Of a stretch of DNA of 7,259 nucleotides, positions 1-6,695 are shown piece by piece. The position numbers and the translations under genes were made by a program. This stretch comes from Paracoccaceae bacterium (GTDB lineage Bacteria; Pseudomonadota; Alphaproteobacteria; Rhodobacterales; Rhodobacteraceae). The DNA lies in contig SKWP01000034.1 in the NCBI GenBank assembly GCA_007128865.1, positions 1 to 7,259 of the forward strand, given 5' to 3'. Numbering within the stretch: the first letter of the stretch is position 1; every line of letters starts with the position of its first letter. The notes beneath the pieces are model-generated. The model saw only the letters and a program-made list of their open reading frames with translations. It was not told the origin of the DNA and did not search any database.

Positions 1-294
1 ATGCTGCTGATGGTGGTGCTGGGCATCCCTTCGGCGCTGAGCTTTTCGCCGGTGGGGCTGACGGTGGCGGGAATGCCGTTTCTGGATTTCATGGACCAGT
101 TCGGCGGCACCAATGTCGTCATTGCCTCGGGTGTGATCGGGGCGGGCCTGCTGTGCTGGGTGCTGCCGCCGGGCAAGGTGGTTTATGCGCTGGGTGCAAA
201 GTCGCGCTGGTGGTCCTGGCGGATCTTCATAGTCGGCCGCAGCCTGCCGGTCGCGGCGGCGGTCTTTCTGCTGTGGCGCCTGTTCGGCGGCTGA
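1..294 (+). CDS. Sodium-dependent (NSS/SNF family) transporter, C-terminal fragment
   Basis: The 97 visible residues resemble the C-terminal end of bacterial neurotransmitter:sodium symporters, inner-membrane proteins that use the Na+ gradient to import amino acids or related small solutes. The cue is the early stretch GIPSALSFSP followed by a FLDFMDQFGG turn, typical of the region before the last membrane helices in this family. Two hydrophobic segments, about residues 38-55 and 80-95, fit terminal membrane helices. Whole family members have about 440-500 residues, so most of the gene lies left of the window. The ATG at position 1 is probably an internal methionine at the edge, not the true start. 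The TGA stop is at 292-294. The substrate cannot be read from this fragment. A short unrelated membrane protein is the alternative, but less likely. Confidence 0.72.
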   Translation: MLLMVVLGIPSALSFSPVGLTVAGMPFLDFMDQFGGTNVVIASGVIGAGLLCWVLPPGKVVYALGAKSRWWSWRIFIVGRSLPVAAAVFLLWRLFGG

Positions 295-345
295 TGGCAA
301 GGCTTGCGCCGGCCTGCCTGTCGGGGCACCCTGCCTGCCGGAAAC

Positions 346-352
346 GGAGAGG
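346..352 (+). promoter_or_regulatory. Ribosome binding site of the thioesterase gene
   Basis: GGAGAGG lies 5 bases upstream of the ATG at 358. It decides the start: the same frame is open further upstream from a TTG at 304, but that would add 18 residues (Arg/Gly/Pro-rich) ahead of the conserved hotdog-fold beginning and has no comparable Shine-Dalgarno sequence. Confidence 0.7.
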
Positions 353-357
353 CTGTC

Positions 358-780
358 ATGGACCGTCCGGAACTTCTGCGCGGGGTGATCCACCCCTGGC
401 ATCACGACCATTTCGGGCACATGAACGTGCGCCACTATGCACCGTTCTTTGACGATGCCTGCTATCACATATGGACACGGCTGGGCCTGCCTTATTCGCG
501 GATGATCCCCGAACACGGCGTGCACACCGTCACCGCCGAGGCAAAAACACGGTTTGTCCGGGAGTTGACGGCCGGAGACCTGATCGTGATCGATGGGGCG
601 GTCACCCGCATCGGTACCCGCAGCACGGTTTTCGGGTTTCGGATGCTGCATGCCGACACCGGCGCGCTGCACGCCACCTGCGACGTGGTCGAGGTGTTCT
701 TCAGCCCCGAGACCCGCGCATCGGCACCGATGCCCGATGCCGTGCGGGCGCTGCTCGAGGCCGGCCTGGTGGCGGACTGA
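358..780 (+). CDS. Acyl-CoA thioesterase, 4-hydroxybenzoyl-CoA thioesterase (hotdog) family
   Basis: A 140-residue single-domain hotdog-fold protein, the usual length for YbgC/4HBT-type enzymes, which hydrolyse acyl- or aroyl-CoA thioesters in the cytoplasm. The diagnostic block is at residues 12-34: HPWHHDHFGHMN followed by an aromatic/acidic helix start (FFDDA). Asp17, in the D-x-x-G-H-M-N context, matches the catalytic aspartate of the 4HBT family. The middle (about residues 55-120) has the alternating beta pattern of the hotdog sheet, ending in CDVVEVFF, and the tail is a short helix. The gene starts 63 bases after the transporter stop on the same strand, so the two may be cotranscribed. 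It ends 15 bases from the convergent secretion operon. The natural thioester is unknown; a general metabolic or housekeeping role is more likely than a link to secretion. Confidence 0.88.
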   Translation: MDRPELLRGVIHPWHHDHFGHMNVRHYAPFFDDACYHIWTRLGLPYSRMIPEHGVHTVTAEAKTRFVRELTAGDLIVIDGAVTRIGTRSTVFGFRMLHADTGALHATCDVVEVFFSPETRASAPMPDAVRALLEAGLVAD

Positions 781-795
781 CAGGGACGCTGCCGG

Positions 796-2106
796 TCATT
801 CCCTGAGCGCGCGTTCCTTGACCCGGATCACCGGCCGGGTGAGGTATTCCAGAATCGTCTTGCGGCCGGCCAGGATGTCGATCTCGGCCACCATGCCGGG
901 GATGATCTCCAGCGCCTCGCCGTCGGCGTCGAGGATGTTGGTTTCGGTGCGCACCTGCACGACAAAGGCCTGTTCGTCACGGTCCGGCCGGCGGGTGGCA
1001 TCGGCGCCGATGCGGGTGATCTCTCCGTCAAGTCCGCCATAGCGGGAAAAGTCGTAGGCAGTGATCTTCACCTTCACCGGCTGGCCCGGATAGAGAAAGG
1101 CGATATCGGCAGGCCGTACATAGGCCTCGACCAGCAGCGTGTCGTCCAGCGGCACGATCTCGATCAGCGTTTCGCCGGCCTGTGCGACCCCGCCGAGCGT
1201 GGTCAGGTTGATGCGGTTGACGATGCCGCGGACCGGGGCGCGCAGCTCTGACCGGGTCACACGCTGCAACAGCGCCGGCAGCCGCGGTTCGAGTTCGGCC
1301 AGTTCGGCGGTGGCGATGGACAGTTCCGACAACGCGGCGGCGCGGGCGCCGCTGCGCAGCGCACGCACACGGTCGTCGATCTCGTCCAGCGCGGACTGCA
1401 ACCGTTCAAGCGTCGCACCGGCCCGTACCCGCCGCCCCTGCCATTCGGCCTCGTTGCGGCGCAGGGCCAGCATGGTGGTTTCGGGCTCCATCCGCCGTTC
1501 CACCAGCGGCGCCATGATTGCCACCTCTTCGGCAATCAGCGAAAGCGTGGCTTCGGCGGTGGTGCGGTCGACCTGCGCTTCCTCGTATTCCTGCCGACGC
1601 TGGACGCGCTGGCGTTCGAGAACGTCGATCTGGTCTGCCAGTTCGTCGCGCCGCGCCGCGAACAGCGCCGTTTCCGACCGCACCACCGACGGTGTCGCCA
1701 GAACCAGCTCTTCGGGGAAGGTCAGATCGCGCCCGTCGATTTCGGCCTGCAGGCGGATTATGCGCGCCATCAGACCATGCGCGCGCTGCATTTCCTGATC
1801 CAGCTGGCTGGCCAGCATGGTGCGGTCAAGCTCCATCAGCAGGGTGTCGGCCTCGACGACATCGCCCTCGATCACATGCAGCGCCTGCAACACGCCGGAT
1901 TCGGCCGCCTGGATCACCTGCACCTGCCGCGAGGGCACGATGCGCCCGTCGGCGCGGGTGACATCGTCAAGTTCGGTGCGGTGTGCCCAGACGATGGCCA
2001 GCGCCAGAAACAGCAGGATCACGAACAGCAGCAGCGAACCGCGCACCGGCGCCCGGCCGCGCATCTCGCGTGCCAGCAGTTGCAGGTCTCGGGTCGATGT
2101 GGCCAT
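796..2106 (-). CDS. HlyD-family membrane fusion protein of a type I secretion system
   Basis: The periplasmic adaptor that joins the inner-membrane ABC transporter to the outer-membrane duct; 436 residues, normal for type I adaptors. In order: a short basic cytoplasmic N-terminus (residues 1-23); one membrane anchor (about 24-40, LLLFVILLFLALAIVW); the first half of a lipoyl/barrel-sandwich domain (about 52-95); a long Glu/Arg/Leu-rich coiled-coil hairpin (about 100-285); the second lipoyl half (about 287-320, from LRAPVRGIVNRI); and a beta-barrel and C-terminal part with IIPGMVAEIDILAGRKTILEYL, close to the HlyD-family signature. The ATG at 2106 has an AGGGG Shine-Dalgarno sequence at 2112-2116, 5 bases upstream, and follows the ABC stop by 18 bases. 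It is the last gene of the leftward operon. Multidrug-efflux adaptors are a less likely alternative, given the transporter next door and this C-terminus. Confidence 0.93.
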   Translation of the reverse strand: MATSTRDLQLLAREMRGRAPVRGSLLLFVILLFLALAIVWAHRTELDDVTRADGRIVPSRQVQVIQAAESGVLQALHVIEGDVVEADTLLMELDRTMLASQLDQEMQRAHGLMARIIRLQAEIDGRDLTFPEELVLATPSVVRSETALFAARRDELADQIDVLERQRVQRRQEYEEAQVDRTTAEATLSLIAEEVAIMAPLVERRMEPETTMLALRRNEAEWQGRRVRAGATLERLQSALDEIDDRVRALRSGARAAALSELSIATAELAELEPRLPALLQRVTRSELRAPVRGIVNRINLTTLGGVAQAGETLIEIVPLDDTLLVEAYVRPADIAFLYPGQPVKVKITAYDFSRYGGLDGEITRIGADATRRPDRDEQAFVVQVRTETNILDADGEALEIIPGMVAEIDILAGRKTILEYLTRPVIRVKERALRE

Positions 2107-2124
2107 GCCTGCCCCTGTTGCCGT

Positions 2125-4278
2125 TCAGCCGCGGGTCGGGTTGGCGCCGCCGGCGCGTGCCAGCAGGCTCTTTGCGCCGTCCACGGCCACCTTGCCGTCC
2201 TCTATCACGATCACCCGGTCCACCAGATCAAGAAGGCTTGTGCGGTGGGTTATCACCACCAGCGTCCGGTCGGCGAGTTCGGTCTTGAGCCGGCGAATGA
2301 CGGCGGCCTCGTTCTGCACGTCCATGGAACTGGTGGGTTCGTCCAGCAGCATGATCGGTGGCCGACCCACAAGTGCCCGCGCCAGGGTGATCGCCTGGCG
2401 CTGCCCGCCCGAAAGCCCCTCGCCGCGTTCGGCCAGCGGCAGGTCGTAACCCATCGGATGGCGGGCCACGAAATCATCCACACCGGCGATGCGCGCCGCC
2501 TCGAGAACCTCGTGGTCGCGGGGGCGGGCGGCGCCGATGGCGATGTTGTCGCGCACGGTGCCCGAAAACAGCCACAGATCCTGCAGCACTGCCCCGATGT
2601 TGCGGCGCAGGTCGCCCGGATCGATCTGGCGGATGTCGGTGCCATCGGCCAGAACCGCGCCCGACTTGGGGGCGTAAAGCCCCAGGATCAGCCGCGCAAT
2701 GGTGCTTTTCCCGCAGCCGATGCGGCCCAGGATCGCGACCTTTTCGCCCGGTTCGATGGTAAAGGAAACGCCCTTGAGCGTGTCGATCGGCGCATCGGGA
2801 TAGGCGAAGGTGACATTGTCGAAGACGATCCGGCCTTCCAGCTTCGGCCGCGAAAGCCAGGTCCGGCCTGCCGGGTGTTCGGCATCGGCGTCCATCAGCG
2901 TATTGATGGACCGAAACGACATCCGCGCCTGATTGAGCCGGGTCAGTGTCTGGGCCAGCTGGGCCAGCGGGGCCAGCGTGCGGCCGGTCAGGATGACCGC
3001 GGCAATCAGCGCCCCCATGCTGACCTCGCCGGCAGAGATCAGGAAAACGCCGTAGAAGACGATCATCACCTGCGCGGCCTGTTGTGCAAAGGCGGTGGCG
3101 TTCAGCGCGAACTGGCTTACCGCGCGCGCCTTCACGCCGTGGTCGGCCTGCCGTTCGATCGCATCCTCCCAGCGGGCGCGCATCTGCCGCTGGGCGCCGA
3201 CGGCCTTGATCGTCTCGAGCCCGGTGACGGTTTCCACCAGCACCGACTGCTTGGACTGGCCTTCGGAAAAGCTCTTTTCGGCCAGCCGGGCAAGGATGGG
3301 CTGCACCGCGATGCCGACCACCAGCACCACCGGCACGGCAATCAGCGGCACATAGGCCAGCGGGCCGCCGATCAGCCAGATCACGCCGATGAACAGGAAG
3401 ATGAACGGAAGATCAACCACCGCAACCAGCGTCGCCGAGGTGAAGAAGTCGCGCAGCGTCTCGAATTCGCGCAGGGTATTGGCCATCGCCCCGGTCGAGC
3501 CCTTGCGGGCGCGCATCTGCATGTCCAGAAGCTGGTCGAAGATGCGCCGTCCCATGACCTTGTCGGCGCGCTGGCCGGCGCGGTCGATGAAGCCCGCGCG
3601 CAGCGTCTTGATCAGGAAATCGAAGAACAGCGCAATGCCGACCCCGATGGTCAGGGCGATAAGCGACTCGATGGCCTCGTTCGGCAGTACCCGGTCATAG
3701 ACCACCATGATGAACAGCGATGTCGACAGGCCAAGGAAGTTCGCCAGCATCGCCGCAAGGATGACCTGGGCATAGCTCCAGCGGTTCTGTGCCAGCGCCG
3801 ACCAGAACCAGTGCCCGCGCCTTTGCCGGGTTTCGGGTGCGGCGCTGTCGCGGTACTCGGGCCGGAACAGCAACGCATAGCCGGTATAATGCGGCGCAAG
3901 CTTCGCCGGGTCGATCAGGCCGGTGCCTTCGCCAAGCGCCGGGTCGTGGATGGCAAGCATGCCGTTGCGGTTGCGCCCTTCGACGACAACGGCGCGATCA
4001 TTGGCCAGCAGCAGGATCGCCGGGACAAGCACATTGTCCAGCGCCTCGATCTTCAGCGGGCCAAAGCCCACCTGCATCCCGGCACGCTCGCCCACCGTGA
4101 TTGCGTCGCGCACCGTCAGCCCGCCCTGGGTGCCGGTCTGGGCGGACTGGATCGCCGCCAGCGTCAGCGGCCGGTCCAGCAGCCGGCCGACATGCATCAC
4201 GCATTCCTCAAGCGGCGTCGTGCGCGCCGGCCCGTCATCGACCTTTTCGGAAAGCTGGACGATGCGGTCTTCGCTCAA
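2125..4278 (-). CDS. Type I secretion ABC transporter (permease/ATPase) with degenerate C39-like domain
   Basis: The inner-membrane ATPase that recognises the cargo's C-terminal signal and drives export; 717 residues, of the LssB/LapB-like type. Residues about 20-140 form a peptidase-C39-like domain without an evident catalytic site: no DCG-type cysteine motif (only C26, in PLEECV) and no His-Phe/Tyr-Val-Val-Leu histidine motif (RAVVVE instead), although HDP (111-113) persists. It should bind substrate rather than cut it. A membrane domain with about six helices spans roughly 165-435. The ATPase has Walker A GRIGCGKST (518-526), Q-loop Q566, signature LSGGQ (622-626), Walker B IMLLDEPT with catalytic E647, and switch H678, so it looks active. 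The start is a TTG at 4278 overlapping the upstream TGA by 4 bases. No ATG lies nearby upstream, and the next methionine (residue 28) would cut into the domain. Translational coupling to the TolC gene is likely. Confidence 0.94.
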   Translation of the reverse strand: MSEDRIVQLSEKVDDGPARTTPLEECVMHVGRLLDRPLTLAAIQSAQTGTQGGLTVRDAITVGERAGMQVGFGPLKIEALDNVLVPAILLLANDRAVVVEGRNRNGMLAIHDPALGEGTGLIDPAKLAPHYTGYALLFRPEYRDSAAPETRQRRGHWFWSALAQNRWSYAQVILAAMLANFLGLSTSLFIMVVYDRVLPNEAIESLIALTIGVGIALFFDFLIKTLRAGFIDRAGQRADKVMGRRIFDQLLDMQMRARKGSTGAMANTLREFETLRDFFTSATLVAVVDLPFIFLFIGVIWLIGGPLAYVPLIAVPVVLVVGIAVQPILARLAEKSFSEGQSKQSVLVETVTGLETIKAVGAQRQMRARWEDAIERQADHGVKARAVSQFALNATAFAQQAAQVMIVFYGVFLISAGEVSMGALIAAVILTGRTLAPLAQLAQTLTRLNQARMSFRSINTLMDADAEHPAGRTWLSRPKLEGRIVFDNVTFAYPDAPIDTLKGVSFTIEPGEKVAILGRIGCGKSTIARLILGLYAPKSGAVLADGTDIRQIDPGDLRRNIGAVLQDLWLFSGTVRDNIAIGAARPRDHEVLEAARIAGVDDFVARHPMGYDLPLAERGEGLSGGQRQAITLARALVGRPPIMLLDEPTSSMDVQNEAAVIRRLKTELADRTLVVITHRTSLLDLVDRVIVIEDGKVAVDGAKSLLARAGGANPTRG
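2952..2978. repeat. Three tandem 9-bp units inside the ABC transporter gene
   Basis: Three consecutive copies of GGGCCAGC(T/G) encode, on the - strand, the repeating Leu-Ala-Pro/Gln of LAPLAQLAQ (about residues 435-443), in the linker helix between the membrane and ATPase domains. The unit is a multiple of three, so gain or loss of a copy would keep frame. It is probably a chance product of codon bias and helix composition. Confidence 0.5.
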
Positions 4279-5684
4279 GGCGTCGCCGCCGCGGCCAGTG
4301 CGGCGCCTCCGGGTGGGGTCGCCGCATCGGGCAGGCTGATGCCGAACACATCGACGATATCGCCGGTCAGGCTCAGTGCCGCATAGCCCGACAGGGCCAG
4401 TTCCAGCTCTGCCTCGAGCAATGCCTCGCTGGCGGTCAGGAAATCGCGCTGGGCGTCCAGAAGCTCGGTGATGCTGCGCCGGCCGATGGTGAACTGTTCG
4501 CGCACCGCTTCCACATTGGCCTCGTTGGCGCGGCGGGCCAGCCGCGCCGCGCGCAGCCGTTCGGCGCCGGCGCGCTGGTCTGACCTTACCACATCGAGCG
4601 CACGCTCGATCTGGCGCACAAGCTCGGCGCGGCTCGATTCCAGCTCCTGCACCCGCGCTTCGGCAGAGCGGATTGCGGCCTGCCGCCTGCCGCCGGTGGC
4701 AAGGTCATAGCGCAGGCCCAGATTGGCATTCACATCCGCCCGCCCGTTGGCAGAACCGCCGGTCAGGTTCAGCACCACGCTGGGGTTGGCGCCGGCCCTC
4801 GCGGCCTGAAGCTCGGCCTGGGCCCCGGCGATGGCGGCATCGACGCTGCGCAGTCTCGGGCTCTGCTCGACAGTGGCGGCATTTGCCGGCAGGGCGGGCG
4901 CTGCCGCCGGGGCCGCGATGGACGCTGGCGCGATCCCGAACAATTCGCGGAAACCGGCCTCGGCGCGGTCCAGCCGGCTCTGGGCCGTGACATGGCGTGC
5001 GGTTGCATCGGCCAGCCGGCTTTGTGCGGTCAGCAGGTCGGTTTCCGATGCCGCGCCGGCCTGCACCCGCGCTTCGGTCTGCGAGACGAAATCGCGGTGC
5101 AGGGTCAGGTTGCGGCCGGCAAGCTCCAGAAGCCTGCGGCGGTGCAGAACCTCGTGATAGGCCTGCACCGCGTCATAGGTCAGCGATGCGGCGGCACCCA
5201 GCCGGTCGCTCGCGCTCTGGGCCAGCCGGGCCTGTGCCGCACGGGTTCGCGCGCTGGCTGCGCCGCCGTCGTAAAGCAGCTGTTCAACCGAAACGACCGG
5301 TGTGGCGCGGGTCGAGCTTGTGCCGCCGACCAGCCGAACACCGGTTTCTGCGCCGATCGACACCTGCGGCAGGAAGGCGCCGCGTTCGGCCGCAATCGAC
5401 GCTTCGGCGGCGCGCATCCTCGCGGTTCCCGCCGCCAGCGATGGATAGTCCTGCACCGCGCGGGCAACGACCGTGCCGAAGGGGGTGGCGGCAAGGCTGG
5501 GCGGCATCCGGCGGGTGCGTTCGCCGGGCAGCGCGGCGCCGGGGCGTGCGACGATTTCCAGATCTTCCCCCTGCTCGGGCGGTGTCGCACAGGCCGACAG
5601 CCCCACGCCCGCGGCCAGCAGGATGCACAGCAGCCTGCCGCCGCGTTTCCGTTTTGCCGCTGCCTCGAAGTTGCCGCGCCTCAT
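4275..5684 (-). CDS. TolC-family outer-membrane factor of type I secretion, predicted lipoprotein
   Basis: The outer-membrane and periplasmic duct; 469 residues. The N-terminus has a basic region (KRKRGGR), a hydrophobic core (about residues 18-30) and a lipobox LSAC with Cys32, so signal peptidase II processing and lipidation are predicted. Two related outer-membrane-efflux repeats follow, at about 66-248 and 272-445. Each has a strand region (QLLYDGG, 135-141; LRYDLATGG, 324-332) and long alanine/arginine/glutamate-rich helices with the matching motifs DLLTAQSRL (216-224) and ELLDAQRDF (407-415). The tail is alanine/proline-rich. The ATG at 5684 overlaps the SapC stop as ATGA and has a good GAGGGGA at 5691-5697. 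Lipid anchors are common in efflux-type members (OprM, CusC) and absent from E. coli TolC. The adjacent ABC and HlyD genes argue for protein secretion rather than drug efflux. Confidence 0.92.
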   Translation of the reverse strand: MRRGNFEAAAKRKRGGRLLCILLAAGVGLSACATPPEQGEDLEIVARPGAALPGERTRRMPPSLAATPFGTVVARAVQDYPSLAAGTARMRAAEASIAAERGAFLPQVSIGAETGVRLVGGTSSTRATPVVSVEQLLYDGGAASARTRAAQARLAQSASDRLGAAASLTYDAVQAYHEVLHRRRLLELAGRNLTLHRDFVSQTEARVQAGAASETDLLTAQSRLADATARHVTAQSRLDRAEAGFRELFGIAPASIAAPAAAPALPANAATVEQSPRLRSVDAAIAGAQAELQAARAGANPSVVLNLTGGSANGRADVNANLGLRYDLATGGRRQAAIRSAEARVQELESSRAELVRQIERALDVVRSDQRAGAERLRAARLARRANEANVEAVREQFTIGRRSITELLDAQRDFLTASEALLEAELELALSGYAALSLTGDIVDVFGISLPDAATPPGGAALAAAATP

Positions 5685-6610
5685 GCCCCATCCCCTCGTG
5701 CCCGGTCCGAAGGCTCTGCCGGCCCGGTTCCGGTTGTTTCCGTCTGCCCGGTGGTGCCGAACAGACCCTGAATGGCATCATCCTGCGCGCCGGCCATTGC
5801 TGCAAGGAATTCCGACATGTCGGGCCCGGATTCGGGCCCGGTGTTGCCGCGCGGCATGGCAGCGGCGCCGCCGTCGAGACCGGCGATTGCCTCTTCGGCG
5901 CGGCGCAGGAAATCGATCTTCCAGCGCCCGACCAGATGCGCATGGGCCAGCGCCAGCGCCCCGGGCCCGCGCAGGGCCAGCCAGCCGGCATCGTCGAGCG
6001 CATCAAAGCGCGCGCGGTGGATCATCCACAGCCCGGCCGCCCCTTCCCCCTCGATACCGCCGATCCCGGCCAGCGGCACCAGCAGCGGTTCGCCATCCGG
6101 GGTGCGCGCGCCCGTCAGGGCATCCATCGCCGCGCGGGTCTGGCGGACCGAGGCCTCGTACTGCCGAAAGAAGGCGATCACGGCCTCCAGCGACGGGGTC
6201 GGCGCGCCCAGCGGGTCAAAGAAGCGTTCGGCCATCGCGTCGTCGGTGATCAGGCCGCTGGCCTCGTCCACCAGCAGGACCATGCGGCCGCTTTCGTCCG
6301 GTACGGCGCGCGACGAAAACGGATGTACCCGCAGCAGCGCCGGCACATAATTGGCCAGCCAGCGCCCTTCGGCCGAGACATAGGGGCTGTTGCCCGCCGC
6401 GCGGCTGCGCAGCAGGGCCACCGGCATCGGCGGCCCGCCTTCGGGGGTGTCGGCAAACACCAGCGGCAGCGCGGCGGCCACCGTTTCGGCCTCGGCCGCC
6501 ACCACCGGCACCAGCCGCCGGCCGCGGGCAAAGCCGTAATCGGCAAAGCGCCGCCATCGGGCGCTGCCGTGGCGGTCGGTCGAAAGCGGGACAAGCGTTG
6601 GTTCGGTCAT
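5681..6610 (-). CDS. SapC-family protein
   Basis: A 309-residue protein with the SapC-family pattern: an early VPLSTDRHG (residues 7-15), a DYGFARGRRLVPV segment, VALLRSRAAGNSPYV, GRWLANYVPALLRVHPF (82-98), a Phe/Asp-rich FFDPLGAPTPSLEAV, and LRGPGALALAHAHL (213-226). There is no signal peptide or membrane segment, so it is probably cytoplasmic. SapC is named for the first gene of the Campylobacter fetus sapCDEF surface-layer secretion operon; its molecular activity is not established. Here it lies between a likely type I cargo and the secretion genes, suggesting a cargo-specific accessory role such as chaperone or targeting factor; that is inference. From about residue 240 the tail is Gly/Ala/Thr-rich and probably disordered apart from a short helix (264-285). 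The ATG at 6610 matches the family start, but the nearest Shine-Dalgarno candidate (AGGGGG) is 13 bases away. Confidence 0.85.
   Translation of the reverse strand: MTEPTLVPLSTDRHGSARWRRFADYGFARGRRLVPVVAAEAETVAAALPLVFADTPEGGPPMPVALLRSRAAGNSPYVSAEGRWLANYVPALLRVHPFSSRAVPDESGRMVLLVDEASGLITDDAMAERFFDPLGAPTPSLEAVIAFFRQYEASVRQTRAAMDALTGARTPDGEPLLVPLAGIGGIEGEGAAGLWMIHRARFDALDDAGWLALRGPGALALAHAHLVGRWKIDFLRRAEEAIAGLDGGAAAMPRGNTGPESGPDMSEFLAAMAGAQDDAIQGLFGTTGQTETTGTGPAEPSDRARGDGA
5691..5697 (-). promoter_or_regulatory. Ribosome binding site of the TolC-family gene
   Basis: On the - strand this reads GAGGGGA, 6 bases before the ATG at 5684, inside the last codons of the SapC-family gene. Together with the ATGA overlap it supports re-initiation or coupled translation and fixes the start of the lipoprotein signal peptide. 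Confidence 0.6.
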
Positions 6611-6656
6611 GGGCGCGGGGCGGCCCCCTGCGTTTGCGCACCTGCCGCAGAAACCG

Positions 6657-6688
6657 GGCCGGGGGCGGGCAGCAGGCCGCCCCCGGCC
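6657..6688 (-). terminator. Strong GC hairpin between cargo and SapC genes: candidate attenuator
   Basis: GGCCGGGGGCGG (6657-6668) and CCGCCCCCGGCC (6677-6688) form a perfect 12-bp stem with an 8-base loop. On the - strand it begins 7 bases after the cargo stop codon. The sequence after the stem is CGGTTTCT, so the T-run is weak (three T, then CT). A strong stem with a poor T-run, placed between a likely abundant secreted protein and its transport genes, fits a partial terminator with read-through, or an mRNA-stabilising 3' structure for the cargo transcript. Which of these it is cannot be told from the sequence. Confidence 0.6.
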
Positions 6689-6695
6689 GTCCGGG

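Noticed and set aside
309..341. Possible terminator hairpin (CCGGC/GCCGG) between the transporter and thioesterase genes
   Set aside because: The stem is 5 bp with a long loop, there is no T-run, and it abuts the thioesterase ribosome site; chance pairing in GC-rich DNA is likely.
781..805. Inverted repeat CAGGGA/TCCCTG spanning the convergent ends of the thioesterase and HlyD genes, as a bidirectional terminator
   Set aside because: The stem is only 6 bp with a 13-base loop, has no T-run, and overlaps the HlyD stop region; it is not convincing.
1777..4386. An 869-codon open frame on the + strand opposite the ABC and part of the HlyD and TolC genes
   Set aside because: It is a GC-rich antisense shadow: its composition is rich in His, Gln, Arg and Gly with no recognisable domain, while the - strand frame carries complete ABC transporter motifs.
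4275..5684. Multidrug-efflux outer-membrane lipoprotein (OprM/NodT-like) unrelated to secretion
   Set aside because: The gene is coupled on both sides to SapC and a type I secretion ABC transporter, with an HlyD adaptor next and no RND pump, so a secretion duct is the better reading.
5820..5841. Two copies of TCGGGCCCGG, 12 bases apart, as a possible operator
   Set aside because: They lie inside the SapC coding region and encode a local Gly-Pro-Glu/Asp repeat (GPESGPD); no regulatory context is visible.
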